Below, piece after piece: positions 43,460 to 52,914 of a stretch of DNA of 64,000 nucleotides. Numbering within the stretch: the first letter of the stretch is position 1; every line of letters starts with the position of its first letter. Made by a program: the position numbers and the translations under genes. Source of the stretch: Lachnospiraceae bacterium (lineage in GTDB: Bacteria; Bacillota; Clostridia; Lachnospirales; Lachnospiraceae); contig JAAVZL010000005.1 in NCBI GenBank assembly GCA_022791635.1, positions 41,408-105,407 of the forward strand, in the 5' to 3' direction. The notes under the pieces were generated by a model. That model worked only from the letters and a program-made list of their open reading frames with translations, was not told where the DNA came from and searched no databases.

Positions 43460-44431
43460 ATGGTAAGAAAGGTGAGAAAAATGGAAATACCAGAATTCCT
43501 GAAAAAGCGGCTGCCGGAAGGGCTTAAAAAGGAGCTTAAAGCGCTGGGCAGCGGAAAGAAGAGCAGGAAAAGAAGAGTTCGAAAAAAGAAAAGAATCAGT
43601 AAGAAGGCATTAAAAAAGCTTCAGATGAAGATACGGTATGAAACCAGTATGGTATTGTTTGGGATCCTGTTGTTTTGTTCACTTATCTTTGTTGCCGGAT
43701 ATTATGCCAGGCAGGAACGGGCGGAAGATGTGTACCAGAGCCTTTCAAAAATGCAGGTATCCAGCGTTTGGATGAATGTGGAGCTGCCAAAGAAAGAAGA
43801 ACCGGAGCCGGATTTGGAAGAGGAACCGGAGGTGAATCCGGCGCTGCAGCGGGAGAATACCATTGATTTTGAAGAGCTCCATGATTTAAATGTAGATATT
43901 TACGCATGGATTGAGATCCCCGGAACAAAGGTGGATTATCCGATTCTTCAGCATCCTACGGATCAGGCTTATTATCTTAACCATACGGTGGATCGTGTGG
44001 CGGGACTTCCGGGGAGTATTTATTCGGAGGCCGTTCATCCCAAGAATTTTTCTGCCGTTCAGACCATTTTATATGGACATAACATGAAAAATGATACCAT
44101 GTTCGGAAGTCTTCATGATTATGAGGCGGAAGAAAAGCTTAAGGAAGCTCCGTATGTCTATATTTATCTTCCGGACAAGACTTTGATCTATCAGATTTTT
44201 GCGGCAGTTCGCTTTTCTGATAAGTATTTGGCAGATTATTGCAATTACCAGGATGAGGCGGAATTTCTTGGCTTTTTGGAGGAGATCCGCAATTCACCAG
44301 GAAATATCAATCAGGAGATTGAGGTACCCTTTGGCAGTCGTATTTTGACCATGTCTACCTGTGTAGCCAATGATGCAAAGTATCGATTTTTGGTGATGGC
44401 AGTACAGCTTGGGGAATACGCAAAGGAATGA
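43460..44431 (+). CDS. Class B sortase
   Basis: Membrane transpeptidase that anchors surface proteins to peptidoglycan, 323 aa. An unusually long, strongly basic N-terminal cytosolic region (about residues 1-58) precedes the membrane helix (about 62-82), a linker rich in Glu/Pro, and the sortase fold with His in ILYGHNMKND (about 206), Cys in TMSTCVAND (about 300) and Arg in YRFLVMA. SrtB-type features include GTKVDYPILQ and IYSEAVHP. ATG 43460 has AGGAAGAGG 7 nt before it, in preference to ATG 43433. LCP and SPKTG-protein genes follow, the latter a likely substrate. Confidence 0.92.
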   Translation: MVRKVRKMEIPEFLKKRLPEGLKKELKALGSGKKSRKRRVRKKKRISKKALKKLQMKIRYETSMVLFGILLFCSLIFVAGYYARQERAEDVYQSLSKMQVSSVWMNVELPKKEEPEPDLEEEPEVNPALQRENTIDFEELHDLNVDIYAWIEIPGTKVDYPILQHPTDQAYYLNHTVDRVAGLPGSIYSEAVHPKNFSAVQTILYGHNMKNDTMFGSLHDYEAEEKLKEAPYVYIYLPDKTLIYQIFAAVRFSDKYLADYCNYQDEAEFLGFLEEIRNSPGNINQEIEVPFGSRILTMSTCVANDAKYRFLVMAVQLGEYAKE

Positions 44432-44437
44432 TAAATC

Positions 44438-45457
44438 ATGAAACAGAAGAAAAAAGCCCTCTGGAAGACGGCAAGATATATCGCTTTGTTTCTTCTCCTT
44501 TTTGTAGTGCTGAGTGTTTCGGTCTATGCTGCAATGATACAAAAAGGAATGAGTGAGCTGAAAAAGCCGGTTGGAAGTCAAGGGCAGGGTATTGATTTTT
44601 CTACCAAAGAAATCCTTTGGAATGGAGATGTATACGAATACCGGGAGGACTTGATTACGATCCTTTGCCTGGGAATCGACGGAAGGGAGGAGGCCCGGGA
44701 GAATACGGCTATCGGCTTTGGCCCACGGGCCGACAGTATCTATCTGGCAGTGGTGGATCTGGAGCAGAAGGAGCTTAAGCTTTTAAATATTTCCAGAGAC
44801 AGTATGGCGGAGGTCCGCCTGCGGGACAGTCTGGGACAGGAGGCCGGCTTTTGCGAAATGCAGCTGGGTCTTCAATATGCCATCGGCGATGGGCTGGAGG
44901 GAAGCTGTCATCTGATGGAGGAGGCTGTCTCCAAGATGCTGGGAATTCCCATTCATGGAAGCTGTGCGCTTTATTGGAAGGGAGTCGGAGAGATCCATGA
45001 GGTTTTAGGGCCGGTGACGGTGGAGGTTTCAAAGGAGCTTCATGAACTGGATTCTGCCACATTTGAGGAAGCCGGGCTTACGGAGCTGACCGGGGAGCAG
45101 GCTTTGGTGTATGTGCAGGGCCGGGACATCCAGGTGGAGGGAAGCAACGGGGAGAGAACGGAGCGTCAAAAGGAATACATGCAGGCTCTCTATGGATCTG
45201 CCAGGGAAAAGCTGAAAAGGAATCCTTTGATGGTTTTCTCCCTTTGGCATGCTGTGGAGGAATACTTTGTAACGGACCTGGCGCCCAGTGAAATTCAGGC
45301 TCTGGCTACGCTGTTTTGCCAGTTGGATATGGATGAGCTTGAGATTCGTTCCTTTTCCGGAAGCTATGTATTTGGCGAATTTCAGGATGAGCTTTGGTTG
45401 GACGAGGAGGAGAAGCTGGAGCTTTTGATTGAAGTATTTTACAAAAAGAGGTATTAG
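44438..45457 (+). CDS. LytR-CpsA-Psr (LCP) family protein
   Basis: Transfers teichoic acid or other glycopolymers from lipid carriers to peptidoglycan. 339 aa, one N-terminal helix (about residues 13-34) and an extracellular LCP domain with the conserved ILCLGIDGRE, FGPRADSIYLAVVD, LLNISRDSM and YVQGRD strings; the Asp and Arg residues implicated in pyrophosphate binding are present. It starts 6 nt after the sortase gene and precedes an SPKTG surface protein, so the cluster is devoted to surface assembly. Confidence 0.88.
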   Translation: MKQKKKALWKTARYIALFLLLFVVLSVSVYAAMIQKGMSELKKPVGSQGQGIDFSTKEILWNGDVYEYREDLITILCLGIDGREEARENTAIGFGPRADSIYLAVVDLEQKELKLLNISRDSMAEVRLRDSLGQEAGFCEMQLGLQYAIGDGLEGSCHLMEEAVSKMLGIPIHGSCALYWKGVGEIHEVLGPVTVEVSKELHELDSATFEEAGLTELTGEQALVYVQGRDIQVEGSNGERTERQKEYMQALYGSAREKLKRNPLMVFSLWHAVEEYFVTDLAPSEIQALATLFCQLDMDELEIRSFSGSYVFGEFQDELWLDEEEKLELLIEVFYKKRY

Positions 45458-45524
45458 AGCAGGCGAAAGCTTTTGTCTGCTTTGATATAAAAATCCTATA
45501 GGAATGAAAGAGGGGAAACGAAGT

Positions 45525-46208
45525 ATGAAACGAATGAAACTGGTAATCTTAACCATGGCGCTCAGCCTGATGATGAGCGTCGAGGCATTTGCGGCACCCA
45601 GTGCTGGCGGAACTGTTCAGGTAAGCCAGGAGCCTCAGCAGGTGTCTGTAGTGAAGAGTGACGGAACCGTGTCTACAGAGACAGTAATCCCCACGGTTAG
45701 CGGAACAAGTCAGACCATTAGCATCAATGAGATACACGATGCCATCGGGACGCCGAATGAGTGCAGTGTATATCTGATGGACGTATCTCTGGCTCTTGCA
45801 GAGACCGGTGAGAAAGTAAAGCTCAATGGAAGCGTTACCTTAAGCTTTTCTGTTCCCAATGTGATTTCCTCCACTAAGGTAGTGGTAGTACACTGGAAGG
45901 ATGACGGCACAAAAGAGGTTCTTCCTGCAACAGCAGGGGATGGACGTATTAGCGTAACCTTTACGTCTCTGTCTCCCATTGCAATTATTGTAGAGAATGT
46001 ATCTTCTGCAGGCGGAAATGCCAATAATGGCGGCGGCGGAAGTAGCAGCGGAAGCAGTTCATCCGGATCTTCTTCAGCAGCGCCTGCATCCACACCGACA
46101 GGAACATCCCCCAAGACTGGTGAGACTTCTATGATCTACGCAGTAGAGGGCCTTGCAGTTCTGGCAGCCATCGGCGTAGTAGTAAGCAAAAAGAAACTGC
46201 GCGCTTAA
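45525..46208 (+). CDS. Secreted SPKTG-anchored surface protein
   Basis: 227 aa. Signal peptide (about residues 1-24, ending EAFAAP), a roughly 130-residue beta-rich domain (VSVVKSDGTVSTETVIPTV; SPIAIIVENVS), a Ser/Gly-rich linker (about 167-195) and a C-terminal sorting signal: SPKTGE, hydrophobic helix, KKKLRA. SPKTG is a variant of LPxTG used in clostridia. ATG 45525 is chosen because GAGGGG lies 10 nt upstream and the signal peptide begins there. The sortase B gene two positions upstream is the most likely processing enzyme. The exported domain has no family that I recognise. Confidence 0.8.
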   Translation: MKRMKLVILTMALSLMMSVEAFAAPSAGGTVQVSQEPQQVSVVKSDGTVSTETVIPTVSGTSQTISINEIHDAIGTPNECSVYLMDVSLALAETGEKVKLNGSVTLSFSVPNVISSTKVVVVHWKDDGTKEVLPATAGDGRISVTFTSLSPIAIIVENVSSAGGNANNGGGGSSSGSSSSGSSSAAPASTPTGTSPKTGETSMIYAVEGLAVLAAIGVVVSKKKLRA

Positions 46209-46241
46209 TATAAGACGTAAAAATTGAAAGAATAAAGAATG

Positions 46242-46282
46242 AGGAACGGAATTGTTGTGTCTGCAGCGGTTCCGTTCTTTTG
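46242..46282 (+). terminator. Terminator after the SPKTG protein gene
   Basis: GAACGGAA (46244-46251) and TTCCGTTC (46270-46277) form the stem around an 18-nt loop, followed by TTTTG. Plausible, with a short T-run. Confidence 0.55.
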
Positions 46283-46461
46283 TTGTGAAAATAGAAAATA
46301 TTTTATTTCTTGAAAAAGATCACCCAAACTGTAAGATTTCCAATCTCCAAAACGAAGTATAAAGTGAAAGGGTCCAAAAGCAAAGGCTTTTAGGCTCGAT
46401 GAAAGGCGCAGCGGACGGGCGCCGCGTAAGCTTACGGAAATTTATTTTGAGGTAACTGTAT

Positions 46462-47013
46462 ATGAAGGCAAATAAATACAATTTCATCGAACTGATCAGA
46501 AAGCAGAAAGAGGAGGGAATCCTTTATGTCATAGAAACCTATGGAGGGCTTTTATATTCCATTGTCCGAAAACGCCTGTTTACGGCTCCGGATCGGATCG
46601 AGGAATGCATGAATGATATTTTCCTGGGAATCTGGCGCAATATAGACAGCTTTGACGAGGCAAAGGGAAGCTTTGAAAGCTGGGCGGCCGGCGTGGCACG
46701 TCTGGAAGCCATCGATGCCTTACGTAAGCTCAAGCGGGAATTTGACACCGTTCCCCTTGAGGAAATGGAAATTCCCCAGGAGGACCCCTCCTTTGAAGAG
46801 CTTACCGGGCAGGAGCTTTCAAAGGAAACAGAGGAAATTTTGGCCTGCTTAAAGCCCAAGGATCAGGAGCTGTTTCGGCGAATCTTCATAGAGGAAGAGG
46901 AGCCGGAAGAGGCAGGAGCGGCCCTTGGGCTGCGCAGAGACAATGTATATGTGCGGCTCTTTCGGGGAAAACAAAAGATTCGCAGCAAATTTGGAGAAAG
47001 GAAGAGGGCATGA
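46462..47013 (+). CDS. Sigma-70 family (ECF-like) RNA polymerase sigma factor
   Basis: 183 aa with region 2 (ECMNDIFLGIWRNIDSFDEA, then FESWAAGVARLEAIDALRKL) and a C-terminal region 4 (FRRIFIEEEEPEEAGAALGL, then YVRLFRGKQKIRSKF). No sigma3 domain, thus ECF-type. The next gene, overlapping by ATGA, encodes a DUF4179 membrane protein that probably serves as its anti-sigma factor. A 12-bp palindrome CGTAAGCTTACG (46424-46435) lies in the leader, and GAGGTAAC precedes the ATG. Regulon unknown, though the adjacent surface genes are candidates. Confidence 0.87.
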   Translation: MKANKYNFIELIRKQKEEGILYVIETYGGLLYSIVRKRLFTAPDRIEECMNDIFLGIWRNIDSFDEAKGSFESWAAGVARLEAIDALRKLKREFDTVPLEEMEIPQEDPSFEELTGQELSKETEEILACLKPKDQELFRRIFIEEEEPEEAGAALGLRRDNVYVRLFRGKQKIRSKFGERKRA

Positions 47014-48062
47014 GTATGAACAGGGAAGCCTATAAACTGGCAAATGAGATAAAAACAGAGATTGGAGCGCCTTTGGACTACCTGATGGAATGCCCCAGTG
47101 ATGTGGAAATGAAAAGATACGAAAATCATATTTTAAATAAGATCCGCAAAGAGAAGAGAACAAAAAGGAATACCTTTCGGCGGGCGTCTGTAGCGGCCTG
47201 TGCAGCCTTGATTTTGATTGCAGGAACCGCCTTTGGAGACGAGGTCCATGCAGCCATCAAGCAGATTGGATGGAGTATTGGCAGTGCGCTTGGAATCTCC
47301 GAGGATCTGGCCGATTACAAGGAGGTGATCCATACCTCTACGGCAGACGAGGGTTATGTGATTACGCTCCAGGAAGCTGTGGTTTCCGAGGAAAAGCTGG
47401 TGATCAACTATACCCTTCAGCGTGAGGACGGCCAGCCTATGGAGACCTATCTGACGCCGGACGGAGCCCTTTATATCAATGGGAAGAACTGCACCGGCGG
47501 AGGCGGTGGAAGTGCGGAATTTCTGGACGGGGAGCAGAAGATTCTGGGCGTGGTTGCAGACTATCATTTATCGGACATGGGTATTGACTTTTCTCAGGAA
47601 AATGAGTATCAGATTGTATTTTATCAGCTGGGTTTTCAGGATGGCGTAAAAGGGAAATGGGAGTTTGCTTTCCGGGCGGACGGTGCGGATTTGATTGCCG
47701 ATACAGAGAGGGCTGCCATGGATAATGAATTTGTGCTTCCGGACGGTGTGAAGGTGACGCTAAAGGAGCTCACCTCCAATGATCTGGAGCAGAGAATTTC
47801 CTATGATATTTCCGGCGCCACCTCTTATCTTCTGATGGTAAAGGCTGTGGATAAAGCCGGCAACCAGGTGGAATTCGGCGTGCGCTCCCAGGACAGTAAG
47901 TCGGGCTACATGCAGAATGAAGAGGTGATTGACGACGGCAGGCTGAACATCCATGCAGGCGCTGTGACCATGACCCTGTATGCCGTGAAGCTTCCGGAGG
48001 AAGACGGACGGATAAGCGATGATTATGTGCAGGTAGGGGAAGCATTTGAGGTAAGATTTTAA
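47010..48062 (+). CDS. DUF4179 membrane protein, probable anti-sigma factor
   Basis: 350 aa. A cytosolic N-terminus (about residues 1-52) of the kind that binds sigma factors, one helix (FRRASVAACAALILIAGTAF, about 53-72) and a large extracellular domain with DUF4179 features (AIKQIGWSIGSALGISEDLA; YKEVIHTSTADEGYVITLQE). It overlaps the sigma gene by 4 nt (ATGA), the usual sigma/anti-sigma arrangement. Function as an anti-sigma factor is inferred from context. Confidence 0.85.
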   Translation: MSMNREAYKLANEIKTEIGAPLDYLMECPSDVEMKRYENHILNKIRKEKRTKRNTFRRASVAACAALILIAGTAFGDEVHAAIKQIGWSIGSALGISEDLADYKEVIHTSTADEGYVITLQEAVVSEEKLVINYTLQREDGQPMETYLTPDGALYINGKNCTGGGGGSAEFLDGEQKILGVVADYHLSDMGIDFSQENEYQIVFYQLGFQDGVKGKWEFAFRADGADLIADTERAAMDNEFVLPDGVKVTLKELTSNDLEQRISYDISGATSYLLMVKAVDKAGNQVEFGVRSQDSKSGYMQNEEVIDDGRLNIHAGAVTMTLYAVKLPEEDGRISDDYVQVGEAFEVRF

Positions 48063-48075
48063 AAGTTTATATGGG

Positions 48076-48292
48076 GAGGAGCTGCCGCAAGCGAAGCCTG
48101 CCGACATTTCCATATCCTGTGTTCGGACGGTTGGAGTACATTCTGTCTGCTATGGTCGTACATTACCTTTTGAAAGATTTGTGGAAACGGAAGGTGTTTC
48201 CGAGTAATGTCCGCCCCTATCAGACAGTCTGTGCGCCAACAGCCGGACACCGGATATCGGAAATGTCGGCAGGCTCCGCTTGCGGCAGCTCC
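48076..48292 (+). repeat. Palindromic repeat copy e, long form
   Basis: Outer arms GGAGCTGCCGCAAGCGAAGC... and ...GGCTCCGCTTGCGGCAGCTCC are complementary apart from one or two positions, then the core (ATTTCCATATCCTGTG / CACCGGATATCGGAAAT), loop TGTTCGGACGGTT, and an inner arm with AGATTTGTGGAAACGGAAG. It lies 14 nt after the DUF4179 stop. Confidence 0.85.
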
Positions 48293-48411
48293 TTTGTTTC
48301 CGTGGAGTGTTCCTTTTGCAAAAGGAGCGTGACATCTGCCCCTCAGGCGTGATAGAATAGAAGCATGTGGATCAGCTTAAGGCTGTGTTAGGGAAGGGGA
48401 GGCTTGGCGAA

Positions 48412-49347
48412 ATGTTTTATTCTATCCATGAGAAGGAGATTCGGGAGGTAACCCTGGAGCAGATAGACAGCCATGATATCTGTGTGGGATATTTGACTCT
48501 GGAGGAGCTGCGCAAATGCTACGAGAAGCTTGGCCTGTCAGAGGTGGCAGTAAAGGACTGTATGACGGATTTTACCCATTTTCGGACGAGTATTGATGTG
48601 TATGATGAGTTCAGCTTTGGCATGATTAATATTGTGGATATTTTGAACCTGAGCAGTAAGCGGAATCGTATCGGCTTTTTTATCAAGAAAAATCTGTTCA
48701 TTATTGTGAAAATCATTGACAAGGGGGACAGCATTCGCCAGATGTTTTTGGATGCCATCGGGCGTTTCCGGCAGAATGCCACCATGGAAAAGGTGATCTA
48801 TGGAGTGTTGGAACGGCTTTTATCCAGCGGAAACCGGGGACTTGTGATGACGGAGCGGCAGATCATCGCTATGGAGCGGGAAGTGGTGAATGGAAAGATG
48901 GATGAGGATCTGAATAAGGAGATCTTTGATCTGCGGAACCGTCTCTCGACGTTGAAAAACTATTATGATCAGCTGATTGACATTGGGGAAGCGCTTCAGG
49001 AGAATGAAAATGATCTCTTTGAGGAGGAGGATCTGCGCTATTTTAAGATTTTTACGGATAAGTCAGAGCGGCTTAGCAATAACACCCAGCTGCTCTGCGA
49101 TAATCTCATCCATTTAAGAGAGGCACTGGATGCCACGCTGAATTATAATCTGAATAACACCATGAAGCTTTTTACCATCGTGACCATTATTTTCCAGCCC
49201 TTGACTCTGATTGCAGGCTGGTATGGCATGAATTTCACCAACATGCCGGAATTGGTCTGGAAATATGGCTATGTGTATGTGATTGTCTTAAGCATTGCGG
49301 TGGTGGCGGGGATTCTGTTCTATTTTAAGAAGAAAAAATATATGTAA
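48412..49347 (+). CDS. corA: CorA-family divalent cation transporter
   Basis: Mg2+/Co2+ channel-type transporter, 311 aa, pentameric membrane protein. Large N-terminal cytosolic domain, long helix (about 190-250), then two C-terminal helices with the pore signature YGMNFTNMPE near 270-280 and a KKKKYM tail. ATG 48412 is chosen because AAGGGGAGG lies 9 nt upstream; the upstream GTG 48367 adds 15 residues without a ribosome-binding site. queA starts 12 nt after its stop and is probably co-transcribed. Confidence 0.9.
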   Translation: MFYSIHEKEIREVTLEQIDSHDICVGYLTLEELRKCYEKLGLSEVAVKDCMTDFTHFRTSIDVYDEFSFGMINIVDILNLSSKRNRIGFFIKKNLFIIVKIIDKGDSIRQMFLDAIGRFRQNATMEKVIYGVLERLLSSGNRGLVMTERQIIAMEREVVNGKMDEDLNKEIFDLRNRLSTLKNYYDQLIDIGEALQENENDLFEEEDLRYFKIFTDKSERLSNNTQLLCDNLIHLREALDATLNYNLNNTMKLFTIVTIIFQPLTLIAGWYGMNFTNMPELVWKYGYVYVIVLSIAVVAGILFYFKKKKYM

Positions 49348-49359
49348 GGAAGCTTTTGT

Positions 49360-50385
49360 ATGAAAACGAGTGATTTTTATTATGATTTGCCAAAGGAGCT
49401 TATCGCCCAGGATCCTCTGGAGGATCGAAGCAGCTCCAGACTGTTGGTGCTGAACCGGAGATCCGGGGAGCGGGAGCATCGGGTGTTTCGGGAGCTTCCA
49501 GATTTTTTGAATCCCGGTGACTGCCTGGTGGTAAATGATACCCGGGTGATTCCGGCCAGGCTCATGGGAGTAAAAGAGGGAACGGGAGCAGGCATTGAGG
49601 TCCTGCTTTTGAAGCGCTGTGAGGATCAGATGTGGGAGACCCTGGTAAAGCCCGGGAAAAAGGCGCGGCCGGGAGCTCGGATTTCCTTTGGAGACGGGCT
49701 GCTTGTGGGAGAGGTGCTGGAGGTTGTGGAGGAGGGAAACCGCCGCATCCGTTTTACCTATGAGGGAATTTTCGAGGAAATTTTGGATCAGCTTGGGCAG
49801 ATGCCTCTGCCGCCTTATATTACGCATCAGCTGAAGGATAAGAACCGGTATCAGACCGTATATGCCAGGCATGAGGGTTCTGCGGCAGCGCCCACAGCCG
49901 GGCTTCACTTTACGCCGGAGCTTTTAAAGGAAGTTGAGGAAAAGGGCGTGAAGCTGGCCCATGTGACCCTCCATGTGGGCCTTGGTACCTTCCGGCCGGT
50001 GAAGGTGGAGGACGTGACGCAGCACCATATGCATTCGGAATTCTATTGGATTGAGGAGGCTCAGGCCCGGCTCATCAATGAGACCAAGGCGTCAGGGGGG
50101 CGTGTGATCTGTGTGGGGACCACCAGCTGCCGTACGTTGGAGTCGGCGGCGGACGAGGAAGGGGTACTGCATGCAGGAAGCGGATGGACGGATATTTTTA
50201 TTTATCCGGGGTATCGTTTCAAGATGATGGACGCCCTGATTACCAACTTCCATCTGCCGGAGTCTACACTGCTGATGCTGGTGTCCGCTTTTGCCGGAAA
50301 GGAGCGGGTGATGGCGGCTTATGAGGAGGCTGTGCGGGAGGGATATCGGTTTTTTTCTTTTGGGGATGCGATGTTAATCAAATGA
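49360..50385 (+). CDS. queA: S-adenosylmethionine:tRNA ribosyltransferase-isomerase
   Basis: Transfers the ribosyl group of S-adenosylmethionine to preQ1-tRNA to make epoxyqueuosine. 341 aa, full length. Diagnostic motifs: [20 protein letters not shown] at the N-terminus, [30 protein letters not shown] and [12 protein letters not shown] (residues about 170-181), plus [11 protein letters not shown] near the C-terminus. Other queuosine genes are not adjacent. A terminator follows, shared with the convergent aroA operon. Confidence 0.95.
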   Translation: MKTSDFYYDLPKELIAQDPLEDRSSSRLLVLNRRSGEREHRVFRELPDFLNPGDCLVVNDTRVIPARLMGVKEGTGAGIEVLLLKRCEDQMWETLVKPGKKARPGARISFGDGLLVGEVLEVVEEGNRRIRFTYEGIFEEILDQLGQMPLPPYITHQLKDKNRYQTVYARHEGSAAAPTAGLHFTPELLKEVEEKGVKLAHVTLHVGLGTFRPVKVEDVTQHHMHSEFYWIEEAQARLINETKASGGRVICVGTTSCRTLESAADEEGVLHAGSGWTDIFIYPGYRFKMMDALITNFHLPESTLLMLVSAFAGKERVMAAYEEAVREGYRFFSFGDAMLIK

Positions 50386-50414
50386 CACCGAAATTTTACT
50401 TTTGTAAAATGAAA

Positions 50415-50463
50415 AGAAGAATCCCTCAACTGTACTGCGATACAGTTGAGGGATTCTTCTTTC
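50415..50463. terminator. Bidirectional terminator between queA and aroA
   Basis: A perfect 20-bp stem (AGAAGAATCCCTCAACTGTA at 50415-50434 with its exact complement at 50441-50460) around a 6-nt loop. A and T tracts on both sides let it serve queA on the plus strand and aroA on the minus strand. Confidence 0.92.
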
Positions 50464-50514
50464 CTTTAATTTTAGATATTCTATATCCGCTTTCTGCTTT
50501 CGTACCTAATACCG

Positions 50515-51792
50515 TCAAGTGCAGCCTTTCAAATCCCCATAAAATCCGGGGTAAGAGATATTCACACATTCCGCCCCTGCAATCGCAGTCTCCCCGTCCG
50601 CATTCAATCCTGCAATGGCAAAGGACATGGCAATTCGGTGATCCAGATGGCTGTCAATTGCGGCTCCGTGGAGGGGATAACCGCCTTCAATGATCATGCC
50701 GTCCTCGGTGGCGGTGATATGTGCGCCCATGGCGGACAGATTGTCCACCATAACATCAATCCGGTTGGATTCTTTTACCTTCAGTTCCGCCGCATCCCGA
50801 ATCACTGTGGTCCCTTCTGCAAAACAGGCCAGAACCGCAATCACGGGAATCTCGTCGATTAAGGCAGGAATGAGATCTCCTTCCAGGATACAGCCCCGCA
50901 GATGAGAGGTTTTCACCAGAAGATCCGCCACAGGCTCCTCACTTTTTGTATCGGCCGGGAAAACCGTTACATCCGCCCCCATTCTTTTTAATACTCGAAG
51001 AATCCCGTCCCTTGTGGGATTGATCCCCACATGACGAATCAAAAGCTCGGAGTCTGGGGTAATACATCCGGCGGCAAGAAAATAGGCGGCAGAGGAGATA
51101 TCCCCGGGCACTGAAATTTTCTGACCGACCAGATGGGGGTGAGGCTCTATGGAGGCTGTAGTGCCCTCTGTCCGGACCCTTGCGCCGAAGGAGCAGAGCA
51201 TCAGCTCCGTATGATTGCGGGAAAGAGCAGGCTCCGTAACGCTGGTGGGAGAGTCCCCGTACAGGCCGGCCAGCAAAATGGCAGACTTTACCTGGGCGGA
51301 AGCCACCTTTGTGGCGTAATGAATCCCGTGAAGAGAACGGCCCTGAATCTTAAGAGGGGCACAGCCGTTTCCCGGGAGGCTTTCGATGGAAGCCCCCATC
51401 CGGGACAGAGGCTCGATAATCCGGTTCATGGGACGCTTCCTTATGGAGGCGTCGCCGGTGAGAGTGGTCTCAAAAGTCTGTCCGCTTAAGATGCCGGAAA
51501 GCAGCCGGGTGGTGGTACCGCTGTTGCCGGCATCCAGAGTATCCGAAGGCCCTGTCAGGCCGTGAAGGCCTTTGCCGTGGATCAAAAGCCGGGTGGCATT
51601 TGGTCTTTCAACGGAAATGCCCATACGCCGGAAGCAGTCAATGGTAGAAAGACAGTCGGCTCCCGGAAGAAAGCCTTCCACCTCAGTAAGCCCGTCTGCC
51701 AGGGCGCCGAACATAACGGCCCGGTGGGAAATGGATTTATCTCCGGGAACGGTTAAGGATCCCTTAAGAGCTTTGGCACGCGTAAATTTCAT
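50515..51792 (-). CDS. aroA: 3-phosphoshikimate 1-carboxyvinyltransferase (EPSP synthase)
   Basis: Sixth step of the shikimate pathway, joining phosphoenolpyruvate to shikimate-3-phosphate. 425 aa. Motifs: PGDKSISHRAVMFGALADG (N-terminal substrate loop), LDAGNSGTTTRLLSGIL, and RPMNRIIEPLSRMGA; RIDVMVDNLSAMGA near the C-terminus. It is the last gene of a minus-strand aromatic operon (aroF-tyrA-aroA). The NSGTTTRL loop (Thr in place of the class I NAGTAMRP) points to a class II-type enzyme. Confidence 0.95.
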   Translation of the reverse strand: MKFTRAKALKGSLTVPGDKSISHRAVMFGALADGLTEVEGFLPGADCLSTIDCFRRMGISVERPNATRLLIHGKGLHGLTGPSDTLDAGNSGTTTRLLSGILSGQTFETTLTGDASIRKRPMNRIIEPLSRMGASIESLPGNGCAPLKIQGRSLHGIHYATKVASAQVKSAILLAGLYGDSPTSVTEPALSRNHTELMLCSFGARVRTEGTTASIEPHPHLVGQKISVPGDISSAAYFLAAGCITPDSELLIRHVGINPTRDGILRVLKRMGADVTVFPADTKSEEPVADLLVKTSHLRGCILEGDLIPALIDEIPVIAVLACFAEGTTVIRDAAELKVKESNRIDVMVDNLSAMGAHITATEDGMIIEGGYPLHGAAIDSHLDHRIAMSFAIAGLNADGETAIAGAECVNISYPGFYGDLKGCT

Positions 51793-51815
51793 ATAAATTC
51801 TCCTGTTTCTTCCGC

Positions 51816-52913
51816 TTAACGTTCATAAATGGTATAACGATATTTTCGAAGAAGGGCAACTGCCTTCTCATAGGAGGCCTCGTCATAGAGCTCTACTTTT
51901 AGCACGGCCTCCTCAAATTCCCGATTGTGTATAATCCCGATATTTTTAAGGCTTATTCCGCCGGCCGCCAGGATCGTGGCAAGAGCCGCAATGCCTCCCG
52001 CCTCGTCCACCATATCGCAGTAGAAGGCATACATTTTTTTGATAGGCCCCAAAGAGGAATCGGGAATGGAGTTCCGATAATCCCGGGAGGTCTCAAAAAA
52101 GCGGTGCAGCTTTTCGCTCTCCTGCTCCTCCAGCTGTTTTTTTACAGCGGTAAGCTGCTGTAAATAGCAGTCCAGAACCTTTATGAGATTTTCCTTGTTG
52201 GTCATGCAGATTTGCTCCCACATTTCCGGAGAGGAGGAGGCTATGCGGGTAATGTCCTTAAAGCCCCCTGCGGCGATGCGCTTCATCAATGCATCCTCTC
52301 CATCCAAATCCTGAACCAAATTGACCAGGGAAGAGGCGATGAGGTGGGGAAGATGGCTGACGGCGGCTGTGATAAAGTCATGCTGCCGGTAATCAAGGAC
52401 CAGAGGCAGGGCCTTCAAGGAGGCAATAAAGGCTACGAAGAGATCTGTCGTCTCCTTTGGCACCTTTGCCGCCGGTGTGATAATATAGTAGGCATTTTCA
52501 ATGAGATGAGCCTTAGCATTGGCATAGCCGGTTTTTTCGGAGCCGGCCATGGGATGCCCGCCGATAAAATGCCCCTCCAAATCAAGAGCCGTGACCCGCT
52601 CATGGATATCCGTTTTCGTGCTCCCCACATCCGTAAGAATGCAATCCTCCCTGATGACAGGCTTTAGAGCCTCAAGATACCTGGCATTGGTAGAAACGGG
52701 AGCGCAGAGGAAAATGCAGTCACAGGCGCGAAACTGACCGTCCACGGCTGTGCAGACAATGTCCACTGTCCCCTCATTGGCAGCCTCGATGAGCGTATCC
52801 GCGGTCCGCATATAGGCCATAATCTGAATTTTCGGATGAAAGGCCTTGATGGCCTTGGCGATAGAACCGCCGATAAGTCCCAGGCCCACAAAGCCTACGG
52901 TTTCCAGCTTCAT
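51816..52913 (-). CDS. tyrA: Prephenate dehydrogenase with ACT domain
   Basis: NAD-dependent oxidative decarboxylation of prephenate to 4-hydroxyphenylpyruvate, in tyrosine synthesis. 365 aa. N-terminal nucleotide loop GLGLIGGSIAKAIK (about residues 9-22), substrate motifs FIGGHPMAGSEKTGYANA and HDFITAAVSHLPHLIASSLV, C-terminal ACT domain (about 295-365, GGIAALATILAAGGISLKNI) for tyrosine feedback. The start at 52913 is fixed by AAGGAGT upstream and by the nucleotide-binding fold; the longer frame overlaps aroF. It lies between aroF and aroA. Confidence 0.94.
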   Translation of the reverse strand: MKLETVGFVGLGLIGGSIAKAIKAFHPKIQIMAYMRTADTLIEAANEGTVDIVCTAVDGQFRACDCIFLCAPVSTNARYLEALKPVIREDCILTDVGSTKTDIHERVTALDLEGHFIGGHPMAGSEKTGYANAKAHLIENAYYIITPAAKVPKETTDLFVAFIASLKALPLVLDYRQHDFITAAVSHLPHLIASSLVNLVQDLDGEDALMKRIAAGGFKDITRIASSSPEMWEQICMTNKENLIKVLDCYLQQLTAVKKQLEEQESEKLHRFFETSRDYRNSIPDSSLGPIKKMYAFYCDMVDEAGGIAALATILAAGGISLKNIGIIHNREFEEAVLKVELYDEASYEKAVALLRKYRYTIYER

Positions 52914-52914
52914 A

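Noticed and set aside
46424..46435. Palindrome CGTAAGCTTACG in the sigma-factor leader as an operator
   Set aside because: A 12-bp palindrome without a second copy in the window is not enough to claim a regulatory site.
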